From assembly GCA_964016885.1 (NCBI GenBank), contig OZ024744.1, forward strand, positions 21,293,298-21,357,297: a DNA stretch of 64,000 bases, in the 5' to 3' direction. This document shows positions 60,369 through 64,000 of this stretch, one piece after another. The notes below the pieces were generated by a model. The model was given only the letters and a program-made list of their open reading frames with translations, was not told the DNA's origin and ran no database searches. Source of the DNA: Eledone cirrhosa (taxonomy: Eukaryota; Mollusca; Cephalopoda; Octopoda; Eledonidae). Made by a program: the position numbers and the translations under genes. Position 1 is the stretch's first letter. Each line of letters begins with the position of its first letter.

Positions 60369-60800
60369 GGGATAGAGAGGAATAGAGAGAGGGATAGGGA
60401 AGGATATAGAGGGAGGGATAGAGAGGGATAGAGAGGGATAGAGAGGGATAGAGAGGGATAGAGAGGGATATAAAGAGGGATGGGGAGGGAGATAGAGAGA
60501 GGGATAGAGAGGGGGATAAAGAGAGATAGAGAGAGGGATAGAGAGAGGGATATAGAGGGATAGAGAGGGGAGTTAGAGATAGTGTGAGGGAAAGAGTGAG
60601 GGGGGTGAGGGGGAGTGAGGGGGATAATGAGGGGGAGAGTGATGTAGGATGGATGGGGAACAGATGAGCAATAGATGGATGGATCCAGTTGTTTCGATGG
60701 AGGAGAGGGTGGGTGGGACAGAGAGAGAGAAGGGAGGGGTTGAAAGAGAGTAAGAGGAGAGAGAGAAGGGGATAGAGAGAGGAAGAAAGAAAGAAAAATG
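60369..60800 (+). repeat. Purine tract with 11-bp GATAGAGAGGG repeats
   Basis: The core (about 60,370-60,570) is GATAGAGAGGG in tandem with small length changes. It passes into GGGGGTGAGGGGGA-like and GAGAGAGA-like purine sequence. The reverse strand is a long pyrimidine tract giving Ser/Pro/Leu frames that are not genes. Such tracts can form triplex DNA. Confidence 0.9.
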
Positions 60801-60825
60801 TTTAAAACAACCTCCTGTACCGAGT

Positions 60826-63800
60826 ATAGAACAGAATATATACACACAACACTATATAATATATACACAGCACTATATAATATATACACAGCACTATAGA
60901 ATATATACGCACAGCACTATATAATATATACACAGCACTATAGAATATATACACACAGAACTATATAATATATATACACAGCACTATATAATATATACAC
61001 AGCACTATAGAATATATACACACCACACTATAGAATATATATACACATCACTATAGAATATATACACACAGCACAATATAATATATATACACGGCACTAT
61101 ATAATATATACACAGCACTATAGAATATATACACACAGCACTATAGTATATATATACACAACACTATAGAATATATACACACAGCACTATGAATATACAC
61201 ACCGCACTATAGAATATATATAAACAGCACTATAGAATATATACACACAGCACTATAGAAGATATACACACAGCACTATAGAATATATACACAGCACTAT
61301 AGAATATATACACACAGCACTATAAAATATATACACAGCACTATAGAATATATACACACATCACTATAGAATATATACACAGCACTATAGAAGATCTACA
61401 CACATCACTATATAATATACACACAGCACTATAGAATATATACACACAGCACCATAGAATATATACACACAGCACTGTAGAATAATACACTGAGCACTAT
61501 AGAATATTTATACACAACACTATATAATATACGCAAAGCACTATATAATATATACACACAACACTATAGAATATATACACACAGCACTATAGAATATATA
61601 CAAATAACACTATATAATATATACACACAGCACTATATAATATACACACAGCACTATAGAATATATACACACAGCACTATAGAATATATACACACAGCAC
61701 TATAGAATATATATACACAGCACTATAGAATATATACACACAACACTATAGAATATATACACAACACTATAGAATATATACACACAGCACTATAGAATAT
61801 ATACACACAGCACTATAGAATATATATACACAGCACTATAGAATATATACACACAACACTATATAATATACACACAGCACTATAGAATATATACACACAG
61901 CACTATAGAATATATACACACAGCACTAAAGAATATATACACACATCACTATTGAATATATACACACAGCACTATAGAATATATACACAGCTCTATAGAA
62001 TATATACACACAACACTATATACTATATACACAAAGCACTATTGAATATATACACACAGCACTATCGAATATATACACAGCACTATAGAATACATACACA
62101 CAAAACAATATAATATATACACACAGCACTATTGAAAATATACACACAACACTATAGAATATATACAGAGCACTATAGAATATATACACACAGCACTATA
62201 GAATATATACACACAACACTATAGAATATATACACAGAGCACTATAGAATATATACATACAGCACTATATAATATATACACACAACACTATATCATATAT
62301 ACACACAGCACTATAGAATATATACACACAGCACTATAGAATATATACACACAACACTATAGAATATATAGACACAACACTATATAATATATACACACAG
62401 CACAATAGAATATATACACACAATACTATATACTATATACACACAGCACTATAGAATATATACACACAACACTATAGAATATATAGACACACAACACTAT
62501 ATAATATATACACACAGCACTATAGAATATATACACACAGCACTATAGAATATATAGACACGCAACGCTATATAATATATACACACAGCACTATAGAATA
62601 TATACACACAGCACTATATAATATACACATCACTATATAAGATATACACACAGAACGATAGAATATATACACACAGCTCTATAGAATATATACACACAGC
62701 ATTATAGAATATATACACACAGCATTATAGAATATATACACACAACACTATAGAATATATACACAGCACTATAGAATATATACACACAGCACTACACATC
62801 ACTATAGAATATATACACACAGCATTATAGAATATATACACACAGCACTAGATAATATATACACACAGCACTATAGAATATATACACACAGCACTATAGA
62901 ATATATACACAGCACTATAGAATATTATCACACAACAATGTAGAATATATACACACAACACTATTGAATATATACACACAGCACTATAGAATATATACAC
63001 ACAGCACTATATAATATACACACAGCACTATAGAATATATACACACAGCACTATATAATATACACAGCACTATAGAATATATACACACATCACTATAGAA
63101 TATATACACAGCACTATAGAATATATACACACACCACTATATAATATATACACACACCACTATATAATATATATACACAGCACTGTAGAATATATACACA
63201 CAATACTATAGAATATATATAATCACAGCACTATATAATATATACACACAGCACTGTAGAATAATACACTGAGCACTATAGAATTTTTACACACAACACT
63301 ATATAATATACACACAGCACTATATAATATATACACACAGCACTATAGAATATATACACACAGCACCATATAATATATACACACAGCACTATAGAATATA
63401 TATACACAGCACTATATAATATATACACACAACACTATAGAATATATACACATAGCACTATAGAACATATATACACAACACTATAGAATATATACACACA
63501 ACACTATTGAATATATACACACAGCACTATATAATGTATACACACAACACTATAGAATATATACACAGCACTATAGAATATATACACACAGCACTATATA
63601 ATATATACACACTGCACTATAGAATATATACACGCAGCACTATAGAATATATATACACAACACTATATAATATACACACAGCACTATCGAATATATATAC
63701 ACACCACTATAGAATATATACACACAGCAATATAGAATATATACACACAGCACTATATAATATATACACACAGCACTATAGAATATATACACGCAGCACT

Positions 63801-64000
63801 ATAGAATATATATACACAACACTATATAATATACACACAGCACTATCGAATATATATACACAACACTATAGAATATATACACAACACTATAGAATATATA
63901 CACACAACACTATAGAATATATACACAGCACTATAGAATATATACACACAGCACTATATAGTATATACACACAGCACTATAGAATATATACACGCAGCAC
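60826..64000 (+). repeat. Second minisatellite, 21-23-bp AT-rich unit
   Basis: Head-to-tail copies of AGCACTATAGAATATATACA followed by CAC, C or nothing run to the window end, giving about 140-150 units. Two main variants alternate, CTATAGAATATATA and CTATATAATATATA; rarer ones have CTATTGAA, CTATCGAA, ACTGTAGAATAATACACTG and CATCACTATAG. There is no open frame of note. The unit is about 70% A+T. It has no sequence relation to the 22-bp array at the left despite a similar unit length. Confidence 0.95.

Noticed and set aside
60338..60889. Minus-strand Ser/Pro/Leu-rich protein of about 180 codons
   Set aside because: It lies in the purine tract and reflects its 11-bp repeat; there is no domain or conserved segment.
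60826..64000. Phage-promoter-like CACTATAG motifs
   Set aside because: The match is an 8-bp part of the AT-rich satellite unit; the rest of the T7 or SP6 promoter is absent, so it is coincidence.

Overview
This window looks like gene-poor, repeat-rich nuclear DNA from an animal, most likely a coleoid cephalopod (octopus or squid lineage). The main clue is a short-element motif (GCCTTTCATCCTT followed by a GTCGATAAA-like stretch and ATAAAGTACCAGTAAT) that I recognise from cephalopod SINEs. It occurs at about 50.02 and 51.88 kb, with a related 3' fragment at 58.2 kb. The lineage call is inference; no host protein-coding gene, tRNA or rRNA could be supported.

Layout. (1) Positions 1-49,733 are one continuous, single-orientation minisatellite of about 2,200 units, cut by the left window edge. 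The unit is CAATTACTGTTGCTCTCCTC plus 2-3 linker bases, so 22-23 bp. Unit variants are organised into higher-order blocks. There is a left domain (to about 17.65 kb), a middle domain (about 17.8-44.7 kb) holding twelve copies of one diagnostic block, and a more diverged right-edge domain (44.7-49.7 kb) with an exact head-to-tail 804-bp duplication. The long open frames across the array follow from a stop-poor 22-bp unit and are not genes. (2) Positions 49,734-52,080 hold a G16 tract, SINE copies, a fold-back element with arms of about 190 bp and an internal 28-29-bp minisatellite, and a 3'-end relic of a LINE followed directly by a SINE. (3) Positions 52,080-57,975 hold one near full-length but dead LINE retrotransposon on the + strand. 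ORF1 has a Ser/Asn-rich stretch and a CCHC zinc knuckle. ORF2 has an AP-type endonuclease, a reverse transcriptase and a C-terminal Cys/His motif. It carries about five frameshifts, two in-frame UGA codons and an altered catalytic box. (4) Positions 57,976-60,825 are non-coding: TG/CA and TA microsatellites, a repeated palindromic motif, a 115-bp tandem duplication, a G-rich tract and a 430-bp purine tract. (5) Positions about 60,826-64,000 are a second minisatellite (AGCACTATAGAATATATACA plus 1-3 bases, about 21-23 bp) that runs off the right edge.

Taken together this is an 11-kb island of transposon debris between two large arrays of unrelated sequence but similar unit length. The only genes that work together are the two LINE frames: ORF1 would coat the element RNA, and ORF2 would nick target DNA and copy that RNA. 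Both are broken here. The most interesting signal is the size, strand asymmetry and layered block structure of the 22-bp array.
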